Assembly: GCF_001591105.1 (NCBI RefSeq)
Contig: NZ_BCUD01000003.1
Coordinates: 62,001-126,000, forward strand
DNA: 64,000 nucleotides
From: Vibrio nereis NBRC 15637
Lineage (GTDB): Bacteria; Pseudomonadota; Gammaproteobacteria; Enterobacterales; Vibrionaceae
Direction of reading: 5' to 3'
Part shown: positions 18,733-28,087 of the stretch, piece by piece
Numbering within the stretch: the first letter of the stretch is position 1
Layout: every line of letters begins with the position of its first letter
Notes under the pieces: generated by a model
Database searches by the model: none
Told to the model about the DNA's origin: nothing
The model's input: the letters and a program-made list of their open reading frames with translations, nothing else
Made by a program: the position numbers and the translations under genes

Positions 18733-20865
18733 ATGTTCGAAAAACCAGTTGTTAAAACGTTCCAGTACGGTAACCACACAGTTACCCTAGAAACTGGCGT
18801 TATTGCACGTCAAGCTACAGCAGCAGTTATGGTCACTATGGACGATACAGCAGTATTCGTTTCTGTAGTTGGTAAAAAAGAAGCTGTACCGGGTCAAGAT
18901 TTCTTCCCTCTAACAGTAAACTACCAAGAGCGTACTTACGCAGCAGGTAAAATCCCAGGTGGTTTCTTCAAGCGTGAAGGTCGTCCTTCTGAAGGTGAAA
19001 CGCTAACGGCTCGTCTAATCGACCGCCCGATTCGTCCACTTTTCCCAGACGCATTCAAAAACGAAGTTCAAGTTATCGCAACAGTTGTGTCTGTTAACCC
19101 AGATGTACAGCCAGATATCCCAACAATGATTGGTACTTCTGCGGCACTTGCTATTTCTGGTATCCCATTCAACGGTCCTATCGGTGCGGCACGTGTTGGT
19201 CACATCGACGGTCAACTTGTTCTTAACCCAAGCCAAACTGAACTAGAAGCATCTAAGCTTGACCTAGTGGTTGCAGGTACAGAATCAGCGGTTCTAATGG
19301 TTGAGTCTGAAGCGGACAACCTAACAGAAGAAGAAATGCTAGCGGCGGTTGTATACGGTCACGACCAACAGCAAGTCGTTATTTCTGCTATCAACGAGTT
19401 CAAAGCTGAAGTTGCTACTCCAGCTTGGGAATGGGAAGCACCAGCAGTAAATGCTGAACTTAAAGCGAAAATCGCAGATCTTGCTGAAGCGCGTCTAACT
19501 GAAGCGTACCAAATCACTGAGAAGATGGCGCGTTACGAGCAAGTTGGCTCGATCAAGTCTGACGTTGTTGCTGCGATTCTTGCAGAAGACGAAGAGCAAG
19601 ACGAGCAAGAAATCAAGAAGATGCTTGGCTCTCTAGAGAAGAACGTTGTACGTAGCCGCATCATCGCTGGTAACCCACGTATCGATGGTCGTGAGAAAGA
19701 CATGGTTCGTGCGCTAGACGTACGTACAGGTATTCTTCCTCGTACACACGGTTCTGCACTATTCACTCGTGGTGAAACTCAGGCGATCGTAACTGCGACT
19801 CTAGGTACGCAGCGTGATGCTCAAATCATCGATGAACTAACGGGTGAGCGTAAAGATCACTTCCTACTGCACTACAACTTCCCTCCATACTGTGTAGGTG
19901 AGACTGGTTTTGTAGGTTCTCCTAAGCGTCGTGAAATCGGTCACGGCAAATTGGCTAAGCGCGGTATTGCGGCAGTAATGCCATCTGTGGACGAGTTCCC
20001 ATACACAGTACGTGTAGTATCGGAAATCACTGAATCTAACGGTTCATCTTCAATGGCTTCTGTATGTGGTACGTCTCTAGCTCTTATGGATGCTGGTGTG
20101 CCAATCAAGTCTTCTGTTGCGGGTATCGCAATGGGTCTTGTGAAAGAAGGCGATGATTTCGTTGTTCTTTCTGACATCCTTGGTGACGAAGACCACCTAG
20201 GTGACATGGACTTTAAAGTAGCAGGTACTAACACTGGTATTACCGCACTTCAAATGGACATCAAGATCGAAGGTATCACTAAAGAGATCATGCAAATTGC
20301 GCTTAACCAAGCTCAAGGCGCACGCAAGCACATCCTATCTGTAATGGATGAAGCTATCTCTGGTGCTCGCGAAGATATCTCTGAGTTCGCTCCGCGTATC
20401 CATACTATGAAGATCAGCGCTGAGAAGATCAAAGACGTTATCGGTAAAGGTGGTGCAGTTATCCGTGCTCTAACTGAAGAGACAGGTACAACTATCGAAA
20501 TCGAAGACGACGGCACAATCAAGATCGCTGCAACTGAAGGCACTGCTGCGAAAGAAGCAATCCGTCGTATTGAAGAGATCACTGCTGAAGTTGAAGTTGG
20601 CCGTATCTACACAGGTAAAGTTGCGCGTCTAGCTGACTTTGGTGCATTCGTTACTGTTCTTCCAGGCAAAGATGGTCTAGTACACATTTCTCAAATCGCA
20701 GACAAACGCGTAGAGAAAGTGTCTGACTACCTAACTGAAGGTCAAGAAGTTCAAGTTAAAGTACTTGAGATTGACCGCCAAGGCCGCGTGCGTCTAAGCA
20801 TGAAAGAAGCGGTAGAAAAAACGGAAGAAGCCGCTAGCGAAAAGCCAGCAGCAGATGCTGAATAA
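18733..20865 (+). CDS. pnp: Polyribonucleotide nucleotidyltransferase (PNPase)
   Basis: A 710-residue 3'-5' phosphorolytic exoribonuclease and degradosome partner of RNase E. Two RNase PH-like domains (about residues 10-230 and 310-545) flank the helical linker. The second carries the active-site stretch ([43 protein letters not shown]). The KH domain has [12 protein letters not shown] near 570 and the S1 domain has [18 protein letters not shown] near 625. The acidic Glu/Ala-rich tail ends at 710. Strong codon bias. The leader hairpin predicts RNase III/PNPase autoregulation. Confidence 0.98.
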   Translation: MFEKPVVKTFQYGNHTVTLETGVIARQATAAVMVTMDDTAVFVSVVGKKEAVPGQDFFPLTVNYQERTYAAGKIPGGFFKREGRPSEGETLTARLIDRPIRPLFPDAFKNEVQVIATVVSVNPDVQPDIPTMIGTSAALAISGIPFNGPIGAARVGHIDGQLVLNPSQTELEASKLDLVVAGTESAVLMVESEADNLTEEEMLAAVVYGHDQQQVVISAINEFKAEVATPAWEWEAPAVNAELKAKIADLAEARLTEAYQITEKMARYEQVGSIKSDVVAAILAEDEEQDEQEIKKMLGSLEKNVVRSRIIAGNPRIDGREKDMVRALDVRTGILPRTHGSALFTRGETQAIVTATLGTQRDAQIIDELTGERKDHFLLHYNFPPYCVGETGFVGSPKRREIGHGKLAKRGIAAVMPSVDEFPYTVRVVSEITESNGSSSMASVCGTSLALMDAGVPIKSSVAGIAMGLVKEGDDFVVLSDILGDEDHLGDMDFKVAGTNTGITALQMDIKIEGITKEIMQIALNQAQGARKHILSVMDEAISGAREDISEFAPRIHTMKISAEKIKDVIGKGGAVIRALTEETGTTIEIEDDGTIKIAATEGTAAKEAIRRIEEITAEVEVGRIYTGKVARLADFGAFVTVLPGKDGLVHISQIADKRVEKVSDYLTEGQEVQVKVLEIDRQGRVRLSMKEAVEKTEEAASEKPAADAE

Positions 20866-20900
20866 AGCGAATTAGCTTATTTAGCAAAAAGCATGATATA

Positions 20901-20927
20901 AAGGGAGCGTAACGCTCCCTTTTTTTA
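20901..20927 (+). terminator. Terminator after pnp
   Basis: Stem AAGGGAGCG / CGCTCCCTT (20901-20921), loop TAA, T run. Confidence 0.9.
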
Positions 20928-20971
20928 TGCGGATGATGCTAAGCTAAACTTAGCAACAGGAGTACCGAATT

Positions 20972-21895
20972 GTGAAATGGTTAAAAACTTCGACGCTTAG
21001 TCTAGTAGCTGTATTGACGACCGCTGGCTGTGCTTCCAATGCAAACGAAAATGCAGAGTGGTTATACCCACCCATGGCTGTTCCTTTGCAGGCTAGTGTT
21101 CAGCAAGAAGTGCAAATTGCTCGTTTGAGTCAATTATTGCTGCGACCAGATCTTTCAAATGAAGTTCGCGCTAAGATGTATTATGAACGTGGTAGTTATT
21201 ACGACAGCGTTGGTCTGCGTGACTTAGCTCGTATGGACTATAAACAATCTTTAGCGATCAATCCGCTACAGCCACATCTTTTTAATTTGCTAGGTATGCA
21301 TTTTACCCAAGTGGGTGACTTTGACGCCGCCTATGACGCATTTGGCTCAACACTAGAGTTAGATCCGGCTAACTCGTACGCTGAACGAAACCGTGCTATT
21401 GCTTTGTATTATGGTGACAGGCTGAACTTGGCGCTAGAAGACATCCAAAAGCACTATGATGAAGACCCTTCTGATCCATTTCGTGCATTATGGATGTACT
21501 TAATTAAGTTGGAAGTGGATCCGGCTCAGGCCAAAGGCGAACTGCTTGCGAGTTACCAATCTCGCACAGACGAGTGGGGCTGGGTACTGGTCGCCATAAC
21601 CTTGGGAGAAATGTCTGAAGAGCAGGCGTTTAGCGTAATTCTTCAGTCAACGCCAGACAACACATTGTTGGCTCAACGCCTAACGGAAGCGTATTTCTAT
21701 CTAGGTAAGCGTTACCAAAGTAGTGGAGACTTCGCTAGCGCAGTTTCACTGTATAAGCTGGCGATTTCTTTTAACGTTTATGAGTATGTGGAACATCGTT
21801 ATTCGTTCTTGGAGTTGACTCGGATTTACACCCAAGTTCAAGAAGAGAGGATCGCCAAGGCGAAATTGGCTGAAAAGCACGCCTCAACGAATTAA
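20972..21895 (+). CDS. nlpI: Lipoprotein NlpI
   Basis: A 307-residue outer-membrane lipoprotein with lipobox LTTAGC (Cys about residue 19) and TPR-like helical repeats (YYERGSYYDSVGLRDLARMDY, QPHLFNLLGMHFTQVGDFDAAY, YAERNRAIALYYGD). NlpI scaffolds peptidoglycan hydrolases and directs the Prc protease in E. coli. The start is GTG at 20972, preceded by AGGAG at a good distance. The position after pnp is conserved with E. coli, and its own terminator follows. E. coli deaD and mtr, which follow there, are replaced here by a MarR/MATE pair. Confidence 0.93.
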   Translation: MKWLKTSTLSLVAVLTTAGCASNANENAEWLYPPMAVPLQASVQQEVQIARLSQLLLRPDLSNEVRAKMYYERGSYYDSVGLRDLARMDYKQSLAINPLQPHLFNLLGMHFTQVGDFDAAYDAFGSTLELDPANSYAERNRAIALYYGDRLNLALEDIQKHYDEDPSDPFRALWMYLIKLEVDPAQAKGELLASYQSRTDEWGWVLVAITLGEMSEEQAFSVILQSTPDNTLLAQRLTEAYFYLGKRYQSSGDFASAVSLYKLAISFNVYEYVEHRYSFLELTRIYTQVQEERIAKAKLAEKHASTN

Positions 21896-21914
21896 GCGCT
21901 TTCCTACTATTTTA

Positions 21915-21944
21915 AAAACCACCGTCAATCACGGTGGTTTTTTA
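21915..21944 (+). terminator. Terminator after nlpI
   Basis: Stem AAAACCACCGT (21915-21925), loop CAATC, stem ACGGTGGTTTT (21931-21941), T run. Confidence 0.9.
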
Positions 21945-21972
21945 TTGCCAAATTATAGGCTTTGATTAGAAT

Positions 21973-21989
21973 AGTTAGTCAAGCTAATT
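21973..21989. promoter_or_regulatory. Candidate MarR operator 1 (upstream of the regulator gene)
   Basis: AGTTAGTCAAGCTAATT is an imperfect copy of the palindrome at 22429-22445: shared TTAG-N5-CTAA core and common AGCTAA half. It overlaps a possible promoter (TTGATT at 21962, 17 bases, TAATTA at 21985) immediately before the marR start. Confidence 0.6.
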
Positions 21990-22002
21990 AAAATGGTATG
22001 GT

Positions 22003-22416
22003 ATGACTCTAGAGACGAATCTGATCGAGTTAGAGCGATTTTGCGCCAAAGCATGGCGTGTGTATGCGAAAGAAGACCCTCTTTCCTCACTGAGCTTTAA
22101 TGAATTTGATTATTTGAGGGTAATTCAAGATTACCCTAAAGGGATCCGGATTACGGATCTCGCAGAAGAAATGAAGGTTACTAAGCCTTCCGCTTCCAAT
22201 ATGGTGGCGAGACTAAAGAAGAAAGGATTAGTCCAGCGCGTAGCATGCCATGAAGATGGGCGCTCTAAGCGTGTGATGCTGACAGCTCAAGTGATTCAGG
22301 ACTTGTCATTAGAACAAGTCGTATATAAATCGATTGCTGACACAATGAAGCAAAAGCTTTCTTGTGAAGAAGCGAATCAGCTTGCTTACCTATTGGAAAA
22401 ATCTCTTAAAAACTAA
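22003..22416 (+). CDS. MarR family transcriptional regulator
   Basis: A 137-residue winged-helix dimeric repressor. The DNA-binding core is clear: IRITDLAEEMKVTKPSASNMVARLKKKGLVQRV (about residues 47-79), then the wing with HEDGRSKRVMLT. Short N- and C-terminal helices would form the dimer interface. No redox-sensing cysteine pattern of the OhrR type is obvious. It lies 42 bases before a MATE exporter, and related palindromes precede both genes. A ligand-relieved local repressor of its own exporter is the natural reading; the ligand is unknown. Confidence 0.92.
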   Translation: MTLETNLIELERFCAKAWRVYAKEDPLSSLSFNEFDYLRVIQDYPKGIRITDLAEEMKVTKPSASNMVARLKKKGLVQRVACHEDGRSKRVMLTAQVIQDLSLEQVVYKSIADTMKQKLSCEEANQLAYLLEKSLKN

Positions 22417-22428
22417 TTTTAACTATTT

Positions 22429-22445
22429 GGTTAGCCTAGCTAACC
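22429..22445. promoter_or_regulatory. Candidate MarR operator 2 (before the MATE gene)
   Basis: GGTTAGC-CTA-GCTAACC is a perfect 17-base palindrome with 7-base arms, 13 bases before the exporter start codon and just after the marR stop. The same half-site occurs upstream of marR. Binding here would block elongation or an internal promoter. Confidence 0.65.
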
Positions 22446-22458
22446 TTTGGTGGGAAAG

Positions 22459-23796
22459 ATGCAAATATCTATTTATAAGCAGTTTTGGCGCTATACCATT
22501 CCGACTGTCGCAGCGATGCTCGTCAATGGCTTATATCAGATTGTTGATGGTATTTTCATTGGACGATATGTAGGGGCCGATGGATTAGCGGGTATTAATG
22601 TTGCTTGGCCAGTGATTGGAGCCATTCTTGGCATCGGGATGTTAGTTGGGGTTGGGACAGGGGCATTAACCTCAATTAAACAGGGAGAAAAAGACCGGGA
22701 AGGTGCCAAACAGGTATTGGCGACTGGTTTACTTTTACTCTGTCTCCTGACCCCTATAGTGGCTTTGGTCCTATGGTTTTTCGCTCAAGACTTTTTGATC
22801 TGGCAAGGAGCTGAAGGCCGAGTATTCGAGTTGGGACTCCAATATTTACATATCTTGATTGGTGCTTGTGTGTTCACCCTTGGCTCCATTGCGATGCCGT
22901 TTCTGCTGCGAAACGATGAAAGCCCTAAATTGGCAACCATGCTGATGATGCTGGGAGCTGTGATCAACATCGTTCTGGATTACGTGTTTATCGCCTGGCT
23001 TGAGTGGGAGCTGACAGGGGCCGCGATTGCAACGGGCGTTGCTCAGATGATCGTAACGCTACTCGGCGTGTCGTATTTTTTCTCGGCTAGGGCCAATTTA
23101 CGTTTAACACGTCGAGAAACACGCTTCCAGCTTTCTGCCATCCCACAGATTTTTACTATTGGTGTTTCGAGCTTTTTTATGTATGCCTATGGTTCGGTCA
23201 TGGTAGCGTTACACAACGGCCTATTCGCCGAGTACGGTAATCAGCTAATGATCGGTGCCTATGCAATTTTGGGTTATATCGTCACGGTTTATTATCTTGC
23301 TGCTGAAGGGATTGCGAATGGTATGCAGCCGTTGGTCAGTTACAACCACGGAGCAAAGCGGTTAGATAATACAAAGAAATTGCTCAAGATCGCGATGCTA
23401 AGCTCTATTTTATTGGGTATCGGGTTTGTCGTAGTGCTGAACTTATTCCCATACCGCTTTGTTTCGGTATTTAACTCACAGAGTAGCGCATTGATTGATT
23501 ACACAGTGACAGGAATACAGCTCCATTTGTTTGCCTTGGCCTTGGATGGTTTTTTAGTGGTTGCCGCGGCTTACTATCAAGCCATTAACCGAGGCAGCAA
23601 GGCGATGTTTGTGACAGTTGGGAACATGTTAGTGCAACTGCCATTTCTTTATATTATGCCTAAATTATACGGCGTGACGGGTATTTGGTTGGCGTATCCG
23701 TTGTCGAACATCGCATTAAGTGTGGTAGTGGTCATTATGCTCTTGAAAGACGTGAAGCGATATCAAAAGCAATCTTTAGATCATGTGATGGTTTAA
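22459..23796 (+). CDS. MATE family efflux transporter
   Basis: A 445-residue integral membrane exporter with about twelve hydrophobic helices in two six-helix halves. Family marks include TIPTVAAMLVNGLYQIVDGIFIG at the N-terminus and GAAIATGVAQM near 190. MATE proteins exchange Na+ or H+ for cationic drugs, dyes or metabolites; the substrate is not predictable. ATG 22459 (MQISIYKQFW) is preferred to the TTG at 22447, because GGTGGGAAAG lies directly before it. Co-transcribed with or adjacent to the MarR gene. A terminator follows, facing ubiV. Confidence 0.92.
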   Translation: MQISIYKQFWRYTIPTVAAMLVNGLYQIVDGIFIGRYVGADGLAGINVAWPVIGAILGIGMLVGVGTGALTSIKQGEKDREGAKQVLATGLLLLCLLTPIVALVLWFFAQDFLIWQGAEGRVFELGLQYLHILIGACVFTLGSIAMPFLLRNDESPKLATMLMMLGAVINIVLDYVFIAWLEWELTGAAIATGVAQMIVTLLGVSYFFSARANLRLTRRETRFQLSAIPQIFTIGVSSFFMYAYGSVMVALHNGLFAEYGNQLMIGAYAILGYIVTVYYLAAEGIANGMQPLVSYNHGAKRLDNTKKLLKIAMLSSILLGIGFVVVLNLFPYRFVSVFNSQSSALIDYTVTGIQLHLFALALDGFLVVAAAYYQAINRGSKAMFVTVGNMLVQLPFLYIMPKLYGVTGIWLAYPLSNIALSVVVVIMLLKDVKRYQKQSLDHVMV

Positions 23797-23807
23797 ATTC
23801 ACATATA

Positions 23808-23833
23808 AGAAAGGGCTCAATGAGCCCTTTCTG
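23808..23833. terminator. Bidirectional hairpin between MATE and ubiV
   Basis: AGAAAGGGCTCA (23808-23819) and TGAGCCCTTTCT (23821-23832) form a strong stem between converging genes. T-rich sequence follows on the plus strand and a short T/A tail on the minus strand. Confidence 0.75.
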
Positions 23834-23841
23834 GTTTTTGT

Positions 23842-24720
23842 TTAAATGTTTTTGACTTCTAGACCAGCAAGTTGATGCCAGTAGCCATTACACTGTCGAC
23901 TGGTTATCGGTAGCGGTTTTTGTCCAAATTCATTAGCACGGAAGTTATCCAGATCAGAAAAAGTTTCCACACCGAGTGGGCTTAAGCGCACGACATCGAC
24001 CAAGCCTTTCATGGTTGGCAAATCGTTGATCAAGTTATAGCAGTAACCAGATTGGGTTTGGATACCGTTAAGGTTAAAGACCTCTTGACCTTCCTGGCTA
24101 CTTACTTGAATACCTGTAGGGTACTTAATGCAGCAGGTCTCACAGTCATCTTTCGCTTTATTTTCTGCTCGAGCGGTAAAGCAACGTGCGGAGTAGGCGA
24201 GAGGAAGGTAGCCGTGGCTAAAGACTTCTACTTCAAATTGACCTTTGATACCTATCTCGTCGCATTGAGTTAATACTTTACTCAGCCAATCGCGTGATAA
24301 TTCCACAGGCATACACCAGCGAATCATGCCTTGTTTAAGGAACAAGTTCAGGGTGTGTGCGTTATATGTGTTGACGGCGGGCCCAACGACAAACGGCACT
24401 TTCTTTTCTGAGGCGAGCTGAATCGCGGATACATCGTTCGCTTCAATCGCAAAGTCGCCGTTATCAATGTACTTCTTCATAACGTTAACTTCACTTGGTG
24501 CTTCTAATAGCGCCATGGTTGACAGCACGACTTGTTTGCCTGTCGCGCTCAGCTCTTTGGCGATATCAAACCAATGCGCAGGCTTTAGCTCACGACGCTT
24601 GGAGCAAACACTTTCCCCAAGGTAGACAATATCTGCCGAACTTGTTTTGGCCTGATTGTAAAAATCTTCGACGTTTTGCTTTGGCCAAAAGTAGAGTAGT
24701 GGGCCTAGTGCGTATTTCAT
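23842..24720 (-). CDS. ubiV: UbiV, oxygen-independent ubiquinone hydroxylation subunit (U32 family)
   Basis: A 292-residue U32-family protein. With UbiU and UbiT it performs the oxygen-independent ring hydroxylations of ubiquinone synthesis, using prephenate as oxygen donor in E. coli. Four iron-sulfur cysteines are recognisable: ESVCSKRRE (about residue 39) and CFTARAENKAKDDCETCC (about 180-197). ATG 24720 (MKYALGPLLYFWPK) gives the family N-terminus; longer in-frame starts extend into ubiU and are rejected. The gene follows ubiU in the same operon, with a 20-base gap. Confidence 0.93.
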   Translation of the reverse strand: MKYALGPLLYFWPKQNVEDFYNQAKTSSADIVYLGESVCSKRRELKPAHWFDIAKELSATGKQVVLSTMALLEAPSEVNVMKKYIDNGDFAIEANDVSAIQLASEKKVPFVVGPAVNTYNAHTLNLFLKQGMIRWCMPVELSRDWLSKVLTQCDEIGIKGQFEVEVFSHGYLPLAYSARCFTARAENKAKDDCETCCIKYPTGIQVSSQEGQEVFNLNGIQTQSGYCYNLINDLPTMKGLVDVVRLSPLGVETFSDLDNFRANEFGQKPLPITSRQCNGYWHQLAGLEVKNI

Positions 24721-24740
24721 GTTGTTTTCCATTTTAACCT

Positions 24741-25754
24741 CTACTGCCATTTTCGATGGTACGCGCCTAATGTGGTTTGAGTACCTTCCGAGACGTTCGC
24801 TAGTGTCGCGTTCCAAGCCGCATCAACTTGATACGCTTCCGGGTTGGCCTGGTAACGATCAATGGCAGCTCGCCAAGTACGCGTCACTTGTTCAACATAA
24901 GCAGGGCTGCGCTGTCGACCTTCGATTTTTACTGATGCCACATTGGCAGCAAAGAGTTCCGGCAGCATAGACAATGTGTTTAGGCTCGTTGGTTCTTCTA
25001 ACGCGTGGTAAGCCTTGGTTTGCTCTTCAAGATCTGCAGTAAAGCGGCCTTTACACAAGGTCGGGTACCCCGCGTTTTCGCCCTCAGAGTAACGATCGAT
25101 TAGGATGTTATTTAGACGAGATTCTAGCCCTTGCTCTGTTTCTTGCCAGCGAACGTATTTCGCAGGGGAGCAGGCGCCGACAGTATTTGGCGATTCACCC
25201 GTCATGTAGGAAGAGAGGTAGCAGCGACCTTCAGACATGATACACAGGCTACCAAAAGCGAAGACTTCCAGTTCGACATCGCTAGTGATGTTGCGCGATA
25301 ACTGCTTAACCTGATGAATCGACAGGACTCGTGGCAATACCACTCGTTCTACATTGAAGTTGTTCTTATAAAAATCGATCGCAGGGACGTTGGTTGCAGA
25401 GGCTTGGACAGACAGGTGCAACTCCAAATTTGGATGTTTGCGTGATGCATATTCCAACACTGCAATATCAGACACAATTAATGCATCGACACCATGATCG
25501 GCGGCGCGATCTACCGCGTCAGTCCAACGCTCAAACCCATCTGGGTGAGCAAACGTATTGAGTGCAACGTGTATTTTTTTATCATGGTCGTGCGTGTACT
25601 GAACCGCTTTTTCTAACTTTTTGCCGGTGAAGTTCAAACCAGCAAAGTGGCGTGCGTTGGTGTCATCTTTAAATCCGATATAGACCGCGTCAGCACCACA
25701 ATCAATGGCGGTTTTTAGGGCAGGTAAGTTTCCTGCTGGGCATAGGAGTTCCAT
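24741..25754 (-). CDS. ubiU: UbiU, oxygen-independent ubiquinone hydroxylation subunit (U32 family)
   Basis: A 337-residue partner of UbiV. N-terminus MELLCPAGNLPALKTAIDCGADAVYIGFKD is canonical. The U32 signature region ELEVFAFGSLCIMSEGRCYLSSYMTG contains two of four cluster cysteines (about 169 and 176). GACSPAKY and TLCKGRF supply the others (about 193 and 232), so the 4Fe-4S site should be intact. It forms a soluble UbiUV heterodimer that works with the lipid-binding UbiT under anoxia. First gene of ubiUV. The promoter region (25755-25869) holds GTTCGC/GCGAAC half-sites but no full FNR consensus. Confidence 0.94.
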   Translation of the reverse strand: MELLCPAGNLPALKTAIDCGADAVYIGFKDDTNARHFAGLNFTGKKLEKAVQYTHDHDKKIHVALNTFAHPDGFERWTDAVDRAADHGVDALIVSDIAVLEYASRKHPNLELHLSVQASATNVPAIDFYKNNFNVERVVLPRVLSIHQVKQLSRNITSDVELEVFAFGSLCIMSEGRCYLSSYMTGESPNTVGACSPAKYVRWQETEQGLESRLNNILIDRYSEGENAGYPTLCKGRFTADLEEQTKAYHALEEPTSLNTLSMLPELFAANVASVKIEGRQRSPAYVEQVTRTWRAAIDRYQANPEAYQVDAAWNATLANVSEGTQTTLGAYHRKWQ

Positions 25755-25869
25755 TGCTCTTTACCAGACTGTCTCTTCAAAGTGGTTCGCATTTTATGAA
25801 GATATATGAACGGCGAACTTGATATAAGGCAGGTTTAAGTGAGTTTCTAAGTGAAATACTTACTTGGGG

Positions 25870-27909
25870 TTAGTTTTTGTGGCGGCGATTTTGCGCAAAC
25901 AGTTCTTCGACCTCTTGTTTAGGTTGAGGGCGATAAAAATGGAAGCCTTGAATGGAGTTGCAGTTTAGGTTGGATAGCAAGGTGGCTTGCTGTTGAGTCT
26001 CGACTCCTTCTGCTACGACGGTTAAGTTTAGAGATTTACCTAGGTTAATGATGTTTTCAATTACGGTCACTTGTTTCGGTAGGGTGTCTAGTTCAGTAAT
26101 GAAGGCACGGTCAATCTTTAACTCATCGATAGGGAAGCGAGCCAGATAAGAGAGCGAAGAGTAGCCTGTACCAAAATCATCAATCGACAGGGCGAAGCCC
26201 AATTTCTTAATAGCATTAAGCATTTGCAGCGTATGTTCGCTATCGCTCATCACAGCGCTTTCGGTCAGCTCAAAGGTAATGCAGCTCGGGTCCAACTCCG
26301 TGGTTCGAAGTAGCTTCTCCATAAAGTCAATCAGCTTAGGGTTACCAAACTGCTCTGGAGATAAGTTGATCGCCACGCGGCCAGGTAGAATGCCTTGCTG
26401 CTTCCAGCGTTTAACGGTGTTAAATACCTCGCGCATAACCACGCGCCCTAAGTGCTCGATTAAACCAGCGCGTTCTGCAACGGGAATAAAGGCTGCAGGG
26501 CTAATGTAGCCTTCCACTGGGTGTTTCCAGCGGATCAGTGCCTCGGCGCCGTTAATGCTAAAATCACGCGCATTCACTTTCGGTTGGTACCAAACATCCA
26601 AGCCATTCTGTTGTAGGGCTTTTTGCAGCTCTATTTCAAGCCACAAGCGCATGCGGGCTTCTTTGTTCATCTGATCATTAAACTTGATAAGACGATTTCG
26701 ACCTCGGTCTTTGGCTTCGTACATGGCCGTGTCGGCGTTTTGCAGCAGAATTCGCGCGTCGTTACCGTCACCCGGATACATGACGCTACCAATAGAGCAC
26801 GCAAGGCGTTTACTAAAATGGTGCAAATCGAAGGGCTGGTTGATCAGCGAGATAATACGTTCAGACAGCACTTCTGCCATTCGATGGTTTTCTGGCTCAG
26901 GTAGGATAATACCGAACTCATCTCCTCCTAAATGCCCGAGTACCGCTTGACGAGGTAAAAGACGCTTAAGACGAGAAGAGACCTCTTTAATGACTTTGTC
27001 ACCAATATGGTGGCCTAAAGAGTCATTAATGTTTTTAAAATTATCGATATCTAAGTACAACAACAGCAGGGGAGTTTCATTGCTAATGAGTTGTTCCAAA
27101 CGCTTAGTGAATCCACTGCGGTTGTACAGCCCTGTGAGTGCATCGGTGTGAGCATCTTCCTGTAACTTGCTAGAGAATTGCTTTGGTGTCGATTCTGCGT
27201 CTTGGATCAGAACTAACTGTGAATTACTGCCAAATAGGGTTGTGTTATCCGCGTTTAGTTGGACACGTCGTTCAAAGCCACAACGTGGTCCAGTTGAACA
27301 GATTAATGGCGCTTCACCTAAAGTTGAGCCCAGTGCTTTAGAAAAGACGGTTTTGGTCTTTTCATCAACAAACAGTCGAGACAGGCTTTCGCCTAAAAGG
27401 TCTTGAATTGCGTCAAACCCAAGCAAACGGATAGCGGCCGGGTTAGCAGAGATAATGGAATCATCTTCTACCAATAGTAACCCGTCGGGGAGCAAATTGG
27501 TCAGAGTCGAAAACTTACCTTCAGATTCTTCTAAAGAGCGAATCAGAATGCTCTTCTCTGAAGTGTCTATTGCATGAAATAGGATATGCGTTATCCCATT
27601 CTCTTGTTCAAATGGAGATAAGCAGATATGCAGGCTGGTTTCTAAATCGATGCCATCCAGCGTGATTTCTGATTCAAGAGATTCACCACGAAAAGCTCGC
27701 TCATAATATGGCTTGAGATGGGTGTAGAACTGTTCACCAAGGATCTGGGCATCATTCATGCCCACTAGCTCTTCAGGAGGAAGGCCGGATATATCGCAAT
27801 AACGCCCGTTCGCCAAAGCATAGTTATGCTGGCAATCGAGAATGGCGAAAAAAAACGGGCTATGTGCCGTTATTTTTGAAAACCAGTGATGTAATTGTGG
27901 CGATAGCAT
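25870..27909 (-). CDS. GGDEF/EAL cyclic-di-GMP protein, RocS-like, with PAS domains
   Basis: About 679 residues from ATG 27909 (MLSPQLHHWFSK); an upstream in-frame ATG at 28041 would add 44 residues. Two PAS-like sensor regions occupy about residues 15-250. The GGDEF domain (about 265-420) has an intact GGDEF. The RxxD inhibitory site is absent: RQAV occupies the expected place. The EAL domain (about 435-675) keeps GAEALIRW, NLSPEQF, ELTES, IDDFGTGYSSLSYL and AEGVET, so phosphodiesterase activity is expected. By architecture and position between ubiUV and ubiT it corresponds to V. cholerae RocS, which affects biofilm and motility. No transmembrane anchor in the shorter form. Confidence 0.88.
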   Translation of the reverse strand: MLSPQLHHWFSKITAHSPFFFAILDCQHNYALANGRYCDISGLPPEELVGMNDAQILGEQFYTHLKPYYERAFRGESLESEITLDGIDLETSLHICLSPFEQENGITHILFHAIDTSEKSILIRSLEESEGKFSTLTNLLPDGLLLVEDDSIISANPAAIRLLGFDAIQDLLGESLSRLFVDEKTKTVFSKALGSTLGEAPLICSTGPRCGFERRVQLNADNTTLFGSNSQLVLIQDAESTPKQFSSKLQEDAHTDALTGLYNRSGFTKRLEQLISNETPLLLLYLDIDNFKNINDSLGHHIGDKVIKEVSSRLKRLLPRQAVLGHLGGDEFGIILPEPENHRMAEVLSERIISLINQPFDLHHFSKRLACSIGSVMYPGDGNDARILLQNADTAMYEAKDRGRNRLIKFNDQMNKEARMRLWLEIELQKALQQNGLDVWYQPKVNARDFSINGAEALIRWKHPVEGYISPAAFIPVAERAGLIEHLGRVVMREVFNTVKRWKQQGILPGRVAINLSPEQFGNPKLIDFMEKLLRTTELDPSCITFELTESAVMSDSEHTLQMLNAIKKLGFALSIDDFGTGYSSLSYLARFPIDELKIDRAFITELDTLPKQVTVIENIINLGKSLNLTVVAEGVETQQQATLLSNLNCNSIQGFHFYRPQPKQEVEELFAQNRRHKN

Positions 27910-28087
27910 CAAGGTGTTACCGATTTTCCTAAGAGCGAGATATTCACAATATAATAATATAGTGAGAATTAATTCGATATGAAAGACATAGTCAGTGAAC
28001 GCTGATTCTTTGACAAATAACAGGAATCGGCGTTTGAACATCCACTATTATGGCTAATTACAGTTAACAAAGTAACGGATAATTCGC

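Noticed and set aside
25785..25818. GTTCGC...GCGAAC inverted half-sites upstream of ubiU as an operator
   Set aside because: Six-base arms 22 bases apart are expected by chance at this length; no matching known regulator.
27910..28041. 44-residue N-terminal extension of the RocS-like protein, including a hydrophobic stretch
   Set aside because: Possible membrane segment (VFHIELILTILLYCEYLAL), but the start has no good ribosome site; kept only as an alternative start.
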